The translations under genes were made by a program, and so were the position numbers. 64,000 nt of DNA, from assembly GCF_029168945.1 (NCBI RefSeq), contig NC_083603.1:48928406-48992405 (forward strand), in the 5' to 3' direction. Source of the DNA: Cannabis sativa (lineage: Eukaryota; Streptophyta; Magnoliopsida; Rosales; Cannabaceae). The notes beneath the pieces were generated by a model. It searched no databases, was not told the origin of the DNA, and was given only the letters and a program-made list of their open reading frames with translations. Below are positions 11,577 through 24,247 of the stretch, one piece after another. How positions within the stretch are numbered: position 1 is the stretch's first letter; the number at the start of each line of letters is the position of its first letter.

Positions 11577-11744
11577 AATTATAGTACTTTAACATGATTT
11601 TCTTATAGCTGAAGTACAGAATAATTAAACTTCAATGATCGTTCCAGGAATCATACTCAACCTAACGCCAAGCCTAATCCAATAAAAAATAATATAATAT
11701 ATTTATATAACATGTACATTCTCTAAACAGACGAAATAACATTA
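11577..11744. other. Intergenic sequence between two LINEs
   Basis: No gene seen. It may be decayed upstream sequence of the plus-strand LINE that follows. Confidence 0.4.
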
Positions 11745-12115
11745 AGGTAGACATTGTTAGACATTATAGTTGGAAAAATTGTAAACTAAGTTGTATGATT
11801 AAACTCGACCTACGAAAAACTTATGACATAATAGAATGGAAGTTTCTTGAAGAAATGCTTGCCGAGGCTTTTCGATTTCCAAGTACTTTTGTAAAGCTTA
11901 TTATGAATTGTATTAGAACTTGTTTCTCTCTTATATTTATAGGAGAAATGCATGGTTTTTCAAAGCATAAAGAGGTGTGAGACATAAAGATTCAATTTCA
12001 CTGCTTCTTTTTATTTTTGGCATGGAATATATCTATCTCGAGTTATGAAGAGGGTTTGGGCAAATGAAGGATTCTAAGTTTCATGATAGAGGTGTGGAGA
12101 TGAGTCTAAATTACT

Positions 12116-12146
<31 letters not shown>

Positions 12147-12676
12147 GTAATGGTGATTTCAAGTCCATGTATTACATGTTGCAAGACTTGAAGCTCTTTT
12201 CTCAATCTTCTGGTCTCTTTCCAAATGAGGAGAAAACTGCAGTGTACTGTGGAGGTATGGCTAAACAAGATGTGCAGAGGGTCGTGACAGTTTCAAGAGT
12301 TCAACAAAGTACATTACCTTTTGGGTACCTTGGTGTACCAATTTTCTCTTCTAAAATTTTAGCTAAACAATGTGAGATTCTAATTGATAAAATGATAGGA
12401 AGAATAAGACAATATATAGAACACAAGGAATTTCTCCTTTTTCGAGAGAATCACATTGATTAATTCAATTCTTATTTCAACACACATTTATTGGAGTCAA
12501 ATGTTTAGGATTCCTAAGAAAATTTTAAAGTCTATAAATGCATATTGTCGTTCTTTTCTATGGCAAGGACAAGCATTCAGTTCAAATGCTGAAAGTATAA
12601 CTTGGAAATTAGTTTGCAAAAAAAAAAAAAAGGTGGGTGATCTTGGTCTGAGGAATATTGTAGCTTGGAATACACC
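11745..12676 (+). pseudogene. Old LINE reverse transcriptase remnant, first part
   Basis: Translated pieces in changing frames match plant LINE reverse transcriptase in order: CMIKLDLRKTYDIIEW (11795 on), LMNCIRT and the turn GEMHGF, then FHDRGVEMSLNYL, then GDFKSMYYMLQDLKLF, SGLFPNEEKT, FGYLGVP and FLWQGQ...GDLGLRN. Several stops and frameshifts break the frame, so it is dead. The segment that should encode the catalytic FADD box is replaced by a run of 28 T (12119-12146). The remnant is cut at 12676 by a gypsy element and resumes at 21553. Confidence 0.8.
12119..12146 (+). repeat. (T)28 tract inside the LINE remnant
   Basis: Uninterrupted run of 28 T located where the LINE catalytic motif is expected. 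Confidence 0.9.
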
Positions 12677-14751
12677 TGTCACGACCCGAGCCCTAGGCTG
12701 TGGCAGATGCGTAATATCCATAACTTGGGTGGTCAAAGGTCACACTTTGACCCTTGTAGGAAAATAAAGCTTATAAATGATCCTTTTATTTATATTACAA
12801 AATACTAATTTAAAAGAATGGATTAACTCCTATATTAATAAAAATATATTAGTAATAAAAATCAGGACCACTCATCAATATAAGAGAACAGTAATATCCC
12901 CACAGTTATGTAATCACCAAATAGATAGATTTAATAAGTCAATAAAATACCAAAATAATACCTAGCATCCATCATTTCTCATTTCTAACTAGTACATAGC
13001 TAATTTAAGTCATCCAGACCATCCATTGGTTCTTAAATACAAAATCAGTCTCATTAGAAGGTGAAAGAGTAAAATATGACTAAACTAATAACGACATTCC
13101 TTTCCCAACAGTACCATCCTCATCCACTAGCATCAAACTGAGTTCCTGGAATGGGAGAAAATAGGGGGTGAGCTTATAAAGCCCAGTAGGAAAACAACTA
13201 ATATCAAAGGACCCTTGGTTTAATAAAATTCCTGCATGGTTAGCTTTATAAAAATAAAATGTCTCATCAACAGTATGAATATGTACAAATAAAATAGAGA
13301 GACCACAAATAATCACAAATCAAACGTCAAATACATATCACACCGTCCACTAGACCCCTAGCTCTCAATACCAAATCATAGAAAACGACATCCAAAACCG
13401 GGTAGTCGCATCTGATACCCACCATAAATAACGGGGCTCAGATTTAATTCACTCCTGTACAGATTCTAGGTCTTTCACCTACAGGTGAGTGCACACCTGA
13501 TCTACCTATGATGACACAGAGACTAGGTCGTGAAACAACAATATGCATCGAACATGATCAACATGGCTCTCATCAATATAACCAAAGCAGGCAAATAATA
13601 AGCATAACAAAAGAACATATTCATTTTTATTTTCTAGAAAATTCCTAAGAAGATAATGTACCGTATTTTGAATAAACCCAAAAATCATAACCTGCATAAA
13701 TATTTGCACACAAAAATATATTTGGCACTCGGTGCCCCAGAACAGTCCAGAAAATATGCAGATTAAGTTTTCAATTTTTCAAACAATTTTGTAAATCATA
13801 AAAATTGGAATATGTCTAATGTTATACAACGCATATAAAAATCAAGTCCAAAAATCAAGTTGAGTCCCTACCTCTCCCGAGTCGTTAATTTTTTTTTTCC
13901 AAAAGACGATCTTAAGCTCTCAAGTCCCGAGCTCCAATTGTTTAGTCCAAACTTACATATTACTCTCACCTATACCATCAAATGATTAAATAATTATCAT
14001 CATCGCATTCTACATTCAAAACCGAGTCCAACGACATATAATATGACTATATTTAAAATTTGGGATTCCGAAACCTCACCTAAGCGGTGCACATTAACAA
14101 TCGGTGGCGGTAAAAATTGGTGTACCGGAAATGTCGCCGAAAATAGGAGTAGTATATATCAAAACGACCACCTCGACGAGTAGATCACACTCATGCCAAC
14201 CGTTTGTCAAAACGATACACGAGGTCACCGGAAAGTCACCGGAAAGGGGCGGAGCTACAAAAATGTCACCGGAAAAAGTTGCGAACCGGGAAAAATGGTT
14301 TAGTGTAGGTTGTTCTCCTCGACGAGCTGAGTGTAGTGGTGAAAACCTCTCGTCAAACGGACGCCGGAGGTGACCGGAAAACCCGTTCAAAGTTTGAAAT
14401 CCCAAACTTTGACTTGCGATCCCGAGTCAACGGCGGCGAGAGGAGCGGCGCCGCTTGGGGGGTGAGGTCGCCGGCACTTGGGCTTTCAATTTGTCTGGCG
14501 CGTTGGGTCGGACGGTGGCCGGAGGTGGGTCGCCGGAGTGTGGTGGTTATGGAGGTTTATGGGTTTTATTTTTGGTATTTTAAAGAGAGAGAAAGAGAGA
14601 AAGATAGATAGAATGAGAGAGGGGGACGAAGGGGTTCAGATATTCAAAATAATATATATTTTTTTTTTTTTACATACATATATATATTATTTTATTATTA
14701 TTTTATATATATATAAAAGTACATTTGACTCGGTCAAACCGAGTCTTTTCA
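12677..14751 (-). repeat. 3' LTR of the degraded gypsy element
   Basis: 2075 bp. Contains about 125 bases (13390-13515) absent from the other LTR. The open frames at 14094-14611 recur in both LTRs and are not genes. Confidence 0.92.
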
Positions 14752-14786
14752 TTCTCCCCTCCTTAAAGAAATTTCGTCCTGAAATT

Positions 14787-17700
14787 TTAAAGTACAACCT
14801 CAAGTTGAAAATTAAACAAATGAGGATACTTCATATACATCTCGGACTCTATCTCCCAAGTAGCCTCGTCTTCTCTGTGGTTCCTCCATAAGACCTTGAC
14901 TACTGGAATCTCTCTGTTCCTTAACACTTTTAGCTCTCTTGCCAAGATTTTGACAGGTTGCTCTTCATAAGTCACATCTTCCTGAAGAGGGATAGCCTCA
15001 TACTCAATAACATGTGACGGATCTGGAGTATACTTCCTCAACATAGACACATGGAACACATTATGAACATGTCCCAACTGTCCTGGTAAGTTTAATCGAT
15101 AAGCGACCTCCCCAATCCTCTCGATAACCTCAAAAGGTCCAATATACCTCGGGGCTAGCTTACCCTTCACTCCAAATCTCGTTACGCCACGCATAGGAGT
15201 AACTTTCAAGAAGACATAATCACCAACATTAAACTCAACTTCCCGTCGATGGAGATCGGCATAGCTTTTTTGACGACTCTGAACAACCTTAAGTCTTTCT
15301 TGGATTCCCTTAATCTTTTCAGTGGTACTAGTGATAATCTGGGGTCCAATGGTGACATGCTCATCTGGTTCTGCCCAACACAATGGCGATCTGCATGGTC
15401 TCCCATATAAGGCCTCATAAGGAGCCATGCCTATACTAGCTTGGTAGCTGTTGTTGTATGTGAATTCCACCAGTGACAAGTGTTCTCCCCAACTACCTCC
15501 AAAATCCAAAACACAAGAGCGAAGCATGTCTTCCAAAGTCTGTATGGTCCTCTCAGACTGTCCATCTGTCTGTGGATGATGGGCAGTACTCAAGTGAAGT
15601 TCAGTCCCTAAGGCTTGCTGCAAGGCCTTCCAAAACCTTGATGTAAATCGAGGATCTCTATCAGAAACAATGCTTGAAGGCACTCCATGTAGTCGAACTA
15701 TATTGTCTACATAAAGTCGAGCTAGCTTGGTAAGCTTGTAATCCTTCCCGATTGGAATAAAATGAGCGAGACTTAGTCAAACGATCAACAATAACCCAAA
15801 CAACGTCATGCTTCAAAGGTGTCAATGGCAACCCGGTAACAAAGTCCATGGTAATCTTGTCCCACTTCCATTCCGGTATAGGCAAAGGCTGAAGTAAACA
15901 CGAGGGTCTGCGATGCTCAGCCTTTACTTGCTGACATACTATACACTTAGCTACAAAGCTGGCCACATCTCTTTTCATTCCTTCCCACCAATATTGTCTC
16001 TTTAAATCTTGGTACATCTTTGTACTTCCAGGATGTACAGCGAATTTGGATCTATGGGCCTCAATCAAAATGGTCTCCCTAAGTTCAGGGATATCTGCAA
16101 CAACTAGTCTTCCCATATGGTATAGGTACCCTTCACCATTAACTGTCCACCCATCTAGTTGCTCACCATCCTGGATTCGGTTCCAAATAAGTCTTAATTT
16201 CTCATCTTGCCACTGACGTTGCTTAACTTGTTGAAGTAGTACTGGTGTAGCCACTAAGTTAGAGATACAAGCTACTTCTTCCCCTTCATAGTATTGCAAG
16301 TTATAATCACCCATTGTGATTGTCCTTTTCCAGTCCTCAAGAGCCAAACATGCCAAAGTACTATGAGGCTTTCTACTTAGTGCATCAGCTACTACATTAG
16401 CTTTCCCGGGTGATACTGCAAAGTGAAATCATAGTCTTCCATATACTCAACCCATCTTCTTTGCCTCAAGTTCAAGTCCCTTTGAGTAAAAAGATACTTC
16501 AAGCTCTTATGATCTGAGTATAACTCAAATTTTACGCCATATAAATAACATCTCCAAATTTTCAAGACAAAGATTACCGACAAGTTCTAGGTCATGTGTA
16601 GGGTAATTCTTCTCATGTGGTTTCAATTGTCGAGAAGCATAGGCAACCACCTTGCCGTTTTGCATGAGGACACCTCCTAATCCGATGCACGAAGCATCGG
16701 TGAATACCACATATGGTTCCTCACTATTAGGAACGGTGAGAACGAGCCGAAGTTAATCTTTCCTTCAATTCTCTAAAAGCTTCTTCGCAACTATCATCCC
16801 ACATAAACTTTACTTCTTTTCTTGTTAACTTCGTCAAAGGCATAGCAATTCGTGAGAAATTCTCTACAAAGCGACGGTAGTAGCCTGCCAACCCAAGAAA
16901 ACTTCGAACTTCAGTGACATTCTTTGGTCTTTCCCACTTTAGAATAGAGTCTATCTTTGCAGGATCAACGGTGATACCATCTTGAGAAATTACATGGCCC
17001 AAGAACTTGACTTCAGTCATCCAAAATTCACACTTCTCTTTCTTAGCGTATAATTGATGATCTCTCAATGTCTGTAATACTGTTGTCAAGTGTTCAGCAT
17101 GATCCTCACGTGTCTTAGAATACACCAAGATATCATCAATAAATACCACCACAAACTTATCCAAGAAAGGTCTAAAGACTCTATTCATAAGATCCATAAA
17201 TGCGGCAGGTGCATTCGTTAACCCAAATGGCATTACCAAAAACTCAAAGTGTCCATACCGTGTCCTGAAAGCAGTCTTAGGGATATCTTCTTCCCTAATC
17301 CTCAATTGATGGTAGCCTGACCTCAGATCAATCTTTGAAAAGAACTTTGAACCACCAAGTTGATCAAATAGTTCATCAATCCTCGGTAAAGGATATTTGT
17401 TTTTAATTGTCATCTGATTCAACTTTCTATAGTCGACACAAAGTCGCAAAGTCCCATCAGCTTTCTTGGCAAACAAGGCGGAGCTCCCCATGGAGAAGTA
17501 CTATGTCTGATGTAGCCCTTATCCATTAACTCCCCTAATTGTTTTTTCAATTCAACCAACTCTGCAGGTGCCATGCGATAAGGTGCAATAGAGACTGGTT
17601 GAGCTCCGGGAATCAAATCAATGCAAAACTCGATCTCCCTATCAGGTGGTAACCACAGTAAATCCTCTGGAAACACATCCGGAAAACCACTAACCACTGA

Positions 17701-19449
17701 TATCCAAGGGAACTGGTCTAAATTCCTAGACTCATCATCGATCGCAAACAGATTCCCATAACACTCTAAGTTTCTCTTTCCACCTAAACATGCCCTTAAG
17801 ATAGGATTTTGTCTCACTGCACTCATGTTGGCTCGATAAACAATGAAATCACCACTAGGGGTTAAAGGAGTCACTCTTTTACGTGAACAATCCACAATAG
17901 CTTGGTATTTAGACAACCAATCCATACCAAGAATTACATCAAATTGCCCCATAGGCAACACTAATAAGTTTCTAGACAACTTGTGTCCCTCGAACACAAT
18001 ACAAATTGACCTACATATGGTGGATACCTCACCATGTCCCCCCATAGGTACACTCAAATGCAATGCAGGACTAAAAGTTTCCCAACTCAAACCCAACATA
18101 CTAGCAAACATCAAAGATATAAAGGAATGCGATGCACCCGTATCAAATAACACATGAGCCCAAGAGTGTGAGATAAGAACCATACCATCGACAACTCCCT
18201 GGTCAGCACCGCCCTGCACATCATCAACCCCAAGAGCGTAGGCTTGAGCGGATGACTTTGCTTTTGCCTTGCCCCTTCCCTGACTAGGGTAGCTTGTACT
18301 TGCACCAGACCCTCCACCTTGATTGTACCCTCTTTGACTCCCACTAGTAGCAGGAGTTTGGAAACCTTGTGAGTACCCCATGTTGAACCCTGAACCTTGT
18401 GGCCTGAACTGATGTTGATACTGAGACTGCTGGCCCGATTGGGGTGTGAAACCATAGGATGAAGACTGAGACTGGTTTGTCCTGGGCTGTCCATGAAAAG
18501 GAGTAGACTCTACGTAGCTCCCTATGGGTCCTCCATGAGATTCTTGAAATCTTTGTTGTCGTTGCGGGCAATCTTTCTTCTTATGACCTTGTTGGCCACA
18601 ACTGAAACACCCGTATGGTCCACTACGAGTCTTTCCAGATGAACCACTACTAGTGCTACCCCCACTAAATTGTTGTCCTTGGGACCATTGTCCCTGATTC
18701 TTCTTGGTCATCTTTCGGTCACTTCCTCTTCCTCTGTTTGTGTTCTTCTTCTCATTCCCCTCAACATGAGCCTCAGTTCGCAAGGCTGCTGTCACACACT
18801 CAGTCAGGTTGTTAAAGGTCAAAGGGGCTATAGGACCACGTATCGCTGGCCTCAAACGACGCATGAACTGTTCAATCACCAAGGGTTGATCAACAACACC
18901 AGGATATGCATAAGAGGATAGCTCTACAAACTTCATGTAAAATTCATTCACAGTCATATCCCCTTGTCTTAGACCATCAAATACTCCAATAAGAGCCCTC
19001 CTGTGAGATGGACTAAAATATTGTTCCCTGAAAACTTCCTCAAATTCTCGCCAAGTCATCCCATCAGTTTCCATTGTCCTGGACAAGGTCTCCCACCAAT
19101 CGGCTGCACCACCCTCTAACTTGGACACAGCGAAAGTAACTTGGTATTCCTCAGGTGTTCCTATTGTGTTGAAATTTTTCTTTATCTGCCTCAACCACCT
19201 TTCAGCTACCATGGGATCCTGTCCACCCTCAAACTCAGGCACTTGGATTCGATGAAAGATCTGAAAATGATGACTTTGTCGAGGGGCAGGATCCATTTGT
19301 TGAGCGGGAATAGCTCTTAAGGCTTCGAGAAGGGCGTTCATGGGGAATTCAGCTTGTGGAGGTTGGACATTAGCTTGAGGGGCGTCTTCTCCAACCGTTC
19401 TCCTTGTCTTCTTTCCTTTTGGAGGCATTTTCTTAGGTCTGAGAACCAA
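14787..19449 (-). pseudogene. Gypsy gag-pol, frameshifted
   Basis: Starts at ATG 19449 after the primer site. Order on the minus strand: gag with a zinc knuckle CFSCGQQGHKKKDCPQ (about 18550-18605), protease LFDTGASHSF and ILGMDW, reverse transcriptase with [11 protein letters not shown] (about 17110-17145), RNase H ([13 protein letters not shown]), integrase with a zinc-binding region (CIVCQQ) and DRDPRFTS / [11 protein letters not shown], then a chromodomain-like tail VLWRNHREDEATWE. The frame shifts at about 17420-17490, 16710-16730, 16525-16585, 16360-16390 and 15660-15685, so no full Pol can be made. Gag itself looks intact. Confidence 0.9.
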
Positions 19450-19582
19450 AAGCTAATCAGTTAGTGAGGATTGGATGCTAATAATATAAATATGCCTTAT
19501 ACATATAAATACCAAGATATTTATTACTATTATTATTTAAAATAAATCTAAACTATTTGGTGACACACTCCGAGGTAATTAA

Positions 19583-19601
19583 ACCCGGCGCTCTGATACC
19601 A
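19583..19601 (-). other. tRNA-Met primer binding site of the gypsy element
   Basis: The minus strand reads TGGTATCAGAGCGCCGGGT, six bases inside the right LTR. This is the common plant initiator-tRNA-Met primer site. Confidence 0.88.
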
Positions 19602-19607
19602 TTTTTC

Positions 19608-21547
19608 TGTCACGACCCGAGCCCTAGGCTGTGGCAGATGTGTAATATCCATAACTTGGGTGGTCAAAGGTCACACTTTGACCCTTGTAGGAAAATAAAG
19701 CTTATAAATGATCCTTTTATTTATATTACAAAATACTAATTTAAAAGAATGGATTAACTCCTATATTAATAAAAATATATTAGTAATAAAAATCAGGACC
19801 ACTCATCAATATAAGAGAACAGTAATATCCCCACAGTTATGTAATCACCAAATAGATAGATTTAATAAGTCAATAAAATACCAAAATAATACCTATCATC
19901 CATCATTTCTCATTTCTAACTAGTACATAGCTAATTTAAGTCATCCAGACCATCCATTGGTTCTTAAATACAAAATCAGTCTCATTAGAAGGTGAAAGAG
20001 TAAAATATGACTAAACTAATAACGACATTCCTTTCCCAACAGTACCATCCTCATCCACTAGCATCAAACTGAGTTCCTGGAATGGGAGAAAATAGGGGGT
20101 GAGCTTATAAAGCCCAGTAGGAAAACAACTAATATCAAAGGACCCTTGGTTTAATAAAATTCCTGCATGGTTAGCTTTATAAAAATAAAATGTCTCATCA
20201 ACAGTATGAATATGTACAAATAAAATAGAGAGACCACAAATAATCACAAATCAAACGACAAATGCATATCACACCGTCCACTAGACCCCTAGCTCTCAAT
20301 ACCAAATCATAGAGACTAGGTCGTGAAACAACAATATGCATCGAACATGATCAACATGGCTCTCATCAATATAACCAAAGCAGGCAAATAATAAGCATAA
20401 CAAAAGAACATATTCCTTTTTATTTTCTAGAAAATTCGGCAGCATAACAGCTGTATTTTGAATAAACCCAAAAATCATACCCTGCATAAATATTTGCACA
20501 CAAAAATATATTTGGCACTCGGTGCCCCAGAACAGTCTAGAAAATATGCAGATTAAGTTTTCAATTTTTCAAACAATTTTGTAAATCATAAAAATTGGAA
20601 TATGTCTAATGTTATACAACGCATATAAAAATCAAGTCCAAAAATCAAGTTGAGTCCCTACCTCTCCCGAGTCGTTAAATTTTTTTTTTCCAAAAGACGA
20701 TCTTAAGCTCTCAAGTCCCGAGCTCCAATTGTTTAGTCCAAACTTACATATTACTCTCACCTATACCATCAAATGATTAAATAATTATCATCATCGCATT
20801 CTACATTCAAAACCGAGTCCAACGACATATAATATGACTATATTTAAAATTTGGGATTCCGAAGCCTCACCTAACCGGTGCACATTAACAATCGGTGGCG
20901 GTAAAAATTGGTGTACCGGAAATGTCGCCGAAAATAGGAGTAGTATATATCAAAACGACCACCTCGACGAGTAGATCACACTCATGCCAACCGTTTGTCA
21001 AAACGATACACGAGGTCACCGGAAAGTCGCCGGAAAGGGGCGGAGCTACAAAAATGTCACCAGAAAAAGTTGCGAACCGGGAAAAATGGTTTAGTGTAGG
21101 TTGTTCTCCTCGACGAGCTGAGTGTAGTGGTGAAAACCTCTCGTCAAACGGACGCCGGAGGTGACCGGAAAACCCGTTCAAAGTTTGAAATCCCAAACTT
21201 TGACTTGCGATCCCGAGTCAACGGCGGCGAGAGGAGCGGCGCCGCTTGGGGGGTGAGGTCGCCGGCACTTGGGCTTTCAATTTGTCCGGCGCGTTGGGTC
21301 GGACGGTGGCCGGAGGTGGGTCGCCGGAGTGTGGTGGTTATGGAGGTTTATGGGTTTTATTTTTGGTATTTTAAAGAGAGAGAAAGAGAGAAAGATAGAT
21401 AGAATGAGAGAGGGGGACGAAGGGGTTCAGATATTCAAAATAATATTATTATTTTTTTTTTTTTTACATACATATATATATTATTTTATTATTATTTTAT
21501 ATATATATATAAAAGTACATTTGACTCGGTCAAACCGAGTCTTTTCA
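19608..21547 (-). repeat. 5' LTR of the degraded gypsy element
   Basis: 1940 bp. Compared with the partner LTR it lacks about 125 bases at position 20313 and has a replaced patch near 20437-20452 (see findings). Confidence 0.92.
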
Positions 21548-21552
21548 ACACC

Positions 21553-22214
21553 TATCATAGAAAAATATGTTTGGGCCATTGACTCTAAAAGAGATGATCT
21601 TTGGGTCAAATGAGTCCATAGTGTGTACATAAGAATGAGAATTGATGGGCCTACTCTGCACCTATGCAGAGTAGTTGGTACTGGAGGAAAGTAGTGGTTC
21701 TGAAGGATGTATTTCGTGATTTAATAGAACAACATCATCATTCGATAGAGCACTACAATATTTATGATAGATGATATTGTTTGATTTACGCAGAAAATGA
21801 AAGAGTTAGATAAAGAAATGAGGTATGGAATAGATTTAATAGTCCGAAACATGTTGTTATTTCTTGGTTAGTTGGTTGGCTGTTCGATGGATTGATTAAA
21901 TTCAATATTGTGCATGAATTGACATGTTAATTATGTGGCATCTGAAAACATAAACCAGCTCTTTTTTAATTTTTCACTGTGAGTATGAAAGGTTTAAGGG
22001 CTGTTAAGGAGTGGGTAGAATGGCACACTCGTTCTAGCACTCTTGCTGCACTTTATAGGTAGATAACTCATCCAAAATGAGTAAATTTAGAAGGAGTTAT
22101 TTCCCAATTATTGTGCACTTAAGCACTAACAAGAATGCAAGAACAAGATAAAATAGAGACTAGACACATAAACCAGCAAATCAGTAAACCAAAAATTAAA
22201 ATGGGCAGTTGCTA
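21553..22214 (+). pseudogene. Old LINE remnant, continuation
   Basis: Immediately after the right gypsy duplication the LINE protein resumes (RDDLWVK, VHSVYIR, then SSWYWRKVVVLKDVFR), followed by decayed RVT zinc-binding sequence in shifting frames. It contains several stops and frameshifts, and ends where the next CACTA terminus begins. Confidence 0.72.
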
Positions 22215-23830
22215 CACTACTACAAAACAAGCCTTTAGAGGCACTTTTTTCAGCATAATAATAAATAATCGACGCCATAGGGTTGGAAATTTTTGGAAGG
22301 AATTTTTACGCTACTTATGGCGTCGGTTATTTAGAAATAACCGACGCCATAGGGGCTTATAACCCTAGCCCAGCCATTCATCTTCCTCATTCGACCAGCC
22401 CACCCAAAAACCCCCAAACCCTCTCTGCCAACCACCACGGAAAATCACCCCCATTTCACAATTTTTTCACCATTTTAGGTCATTTTTGTTTCTAAATCTT
22501 CTATTTTTCATACTTAAAACTATATACCTGAAAAGATTACATTTTTTCTCCTTTTTTTAGGGTAAACCAAAAGTAAAGGTATTGGTTGTGGTGGTTATAC
22601 CTCTGGCCACCGTTTTTAGTGGAGAAAACATTGTATCTCAACGCCTATTAAGGTATAAATATCTAATTTCTACTAATTTTAGTAATGTAGATTGTTTTAT
22701 TTTTTATTTTATAAATTTTTTTACGGTTTTTTTATATTATTAAATATGTATTATGTTGTATTGAATATGTACTGTGTGTAAATATATTGTGAATGAGAAA
22801 TGTGATATAGAAGAGTATATATGTATGTATTTTGTGTTGTATTAAATATGTATTGTGTATATATATTGTGAATGAGAAATGTAATATAAGAGAGGATTTT
22901 ATATATTATATATGTATATATTGAGTATTTTAAACTAATAATTTTGTTAAATATTGTGAATGAGAATGAGATAGGAAAGTATTAAAATAAAAGTTTAAAA
23001 TATAATTTCTAAAAATGAGTTTAGAAACAAAAGTTTAGAAATTAACTCTATTTTGTATCAAACTTTTTTTTTTTAATTTTATTCATGTGTTTTTATTTTT
23101 TTTAGTAGCTAGTAAATAGTTAGTTAACAAGTTACTAATTTTCATTCATATTCATGTATTTTTATTACTAACTAGTTACTGATTAGAAACTAGTTAGTAA
23201 TAAATTAACTAGTTAGTAACTAGTTACTTATAAATTATATAACTAGTAAGTAGCTAAATAAAAAAATTGGTAATTTTGTAGTATTTCTTTATGTTGTAGG
23301 TTGTGAGGTCAATTTGTAAAGATCCGACTTATTTGGTGTTGATTGGTTTCTAGGTAGCTCGAGGTATACATTTACTAACTTTTATTATAAATTAATTATG
23401 AATGCTTAGTAGAGTTTGAATATCTTAAATATTCATCTGTAGTGAAGTAGGTTCTGCAATATATTGTACTATGCCGGATCGATGGGTGGAATAATATGCA
23501 TGTTAGATGAGTTTGAATATCTTAAATATTCATCCGTAGTGAAGTAGGTTCTGTAAATACATGTACTGTAGTCGGAAGGGTGGTAAACTTTTATATTACT
23601 AAATGTTGTTATGATTATTTAATATTACTTTAATTGTGTTTTGTTGTTATTAATAGGTTTGAATTTTTCAGAAACCGTTCAATTATAGCTGTTATGCTGC
23701 CGAAATTTCGGTAGAATTAGGATAATATTTAATTTTAGTTTCTCTTAAACTTGGTTGTTAGGATTTGATCGGAAGTGACTTTATCGGAAGTCAAGTACAT
23801 GATTTTTAGTATAAGGTATGTTTTCTTTAA
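22215..23830 (+). mobile_element. CACTA transposon 5' terminus, second copy
   Basis: Begins CACTACTACAAAACAAGCC, matching the inverted end at 2742 for about 40 bases (shared TTAGAGGCA and TTTTTTCA). It continues with the same leader features: the GGCGTCGGTT palindrome (22316-22351), CTAGTTACTA repeats (23100-23250), the AGTGAAGTAGGTTCTG block (doubled at 23412 and 23509), and the TATGCTGCCGAAATTTCGG block at 23689. No transposase frame follows and I could not find the opposite terminus, so this is a truncated or internally deleted copy; 23830 marks only where similarity fades. Possible target duplication CTA before it. Confidence 0.8.
22316..22351. repeat. Palindrome in second CACTA copy
   Basis: Near-perfect inverted repeat with arms TATGGCGTCGGTTATTT and AAATAACCGACGCCATA. 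The core is the same as in the other copy, but the arms near the loop differ. Confidence 0.9.
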
Positions 23831-23977
23831 CTTACTTTTATAAGAATATTTTTTCTATATATTTAGATAATCCTTAAATACTTAGAGTAATTTTAGAATA
23901 GTATTAATACATATGATAGGGTATTGTTGAGTGTTAAGGATAGATATAGTAAAGGTTTTTTTTTTAAAAAAAAAAAA

Positions 23978-24247
23978 AGTAAATGTATAAAGATATTAAA
24001 TTACATCAAAATTAAAATATTACACATTATTTTTATTCAATATACTAATTATTATACAAAACATAACTTAAAAAAATTATAAAAATAATAATAACGTACT
24101 AGAAAAATACAAACCCATATTATAAAATTTAAATGTATAAAAATATTAAATTACATAAAAATTAAAATATTACACATTATTTATTATTTAATATACTAAT
24201 TATTATATGAAACATAACTTAAAAAATTATAAAAATGATACTAAAAT
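23978..24247. repeat. Tandem duplication, about 148-bp unit
   Basis: The segments starting near 23981 and 24129 both read AAATGTATAAA.ATATTAAAT and stay similar for about 110 bases, including ATACTAATTATTATA and AACATAACTTAAAAAA. The MULE-type MITE inserted at the end of the second unit. Confidence 0.8.

Larger units (their letters stand above)
12677..21547 (-). mobile_element. Ty3/gypsy element, chromovirus (Tekay/Del-like), 8.9 kb, degraded
   Basis: Long terminal repeats at 12677-14751 and 19608-21547 begin TGTCACGACC and end TTTTCA. Flanking five-base duplications ACACC sit at 12672-12676 and 21548-21552. A tRNA-Met primer site (complement of TGGTATCAGAGC, 19583-19601) lies next to the right LTR, and a purine tract next to the left one, so the element is on the minus strand. 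It lies inside the LINE at 11745-22214, whose reading resumes exactly after the right duplication. The pol order protease, RT, RNase H, integrase and a C-terminal chromodomain-like tail assigns it to gypsy chromoviruses; the clade name is an inference from the motif style. Confidence 0.95.

Noticed and set aside
14094..14611. Overlapping frames on both strands, repeated at 20885-21402
   Set aside because: They lie in the two LTRs of one gypsy element; the repetition reflects LTR identity, not gene conservation, and no domain is recognisable.
18111..18571. Extra frames within the degraded gypsy gag
   Set aside because: Alternative-frame shadows of a repetitive Gln/Ser/Gly-rich gag region.
22135..22495. 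Frames spanning the second CACTA terminus
   Set aside because: They cross the boundary between a LINE remnant and a transposon end, so they cannot be an old gene.
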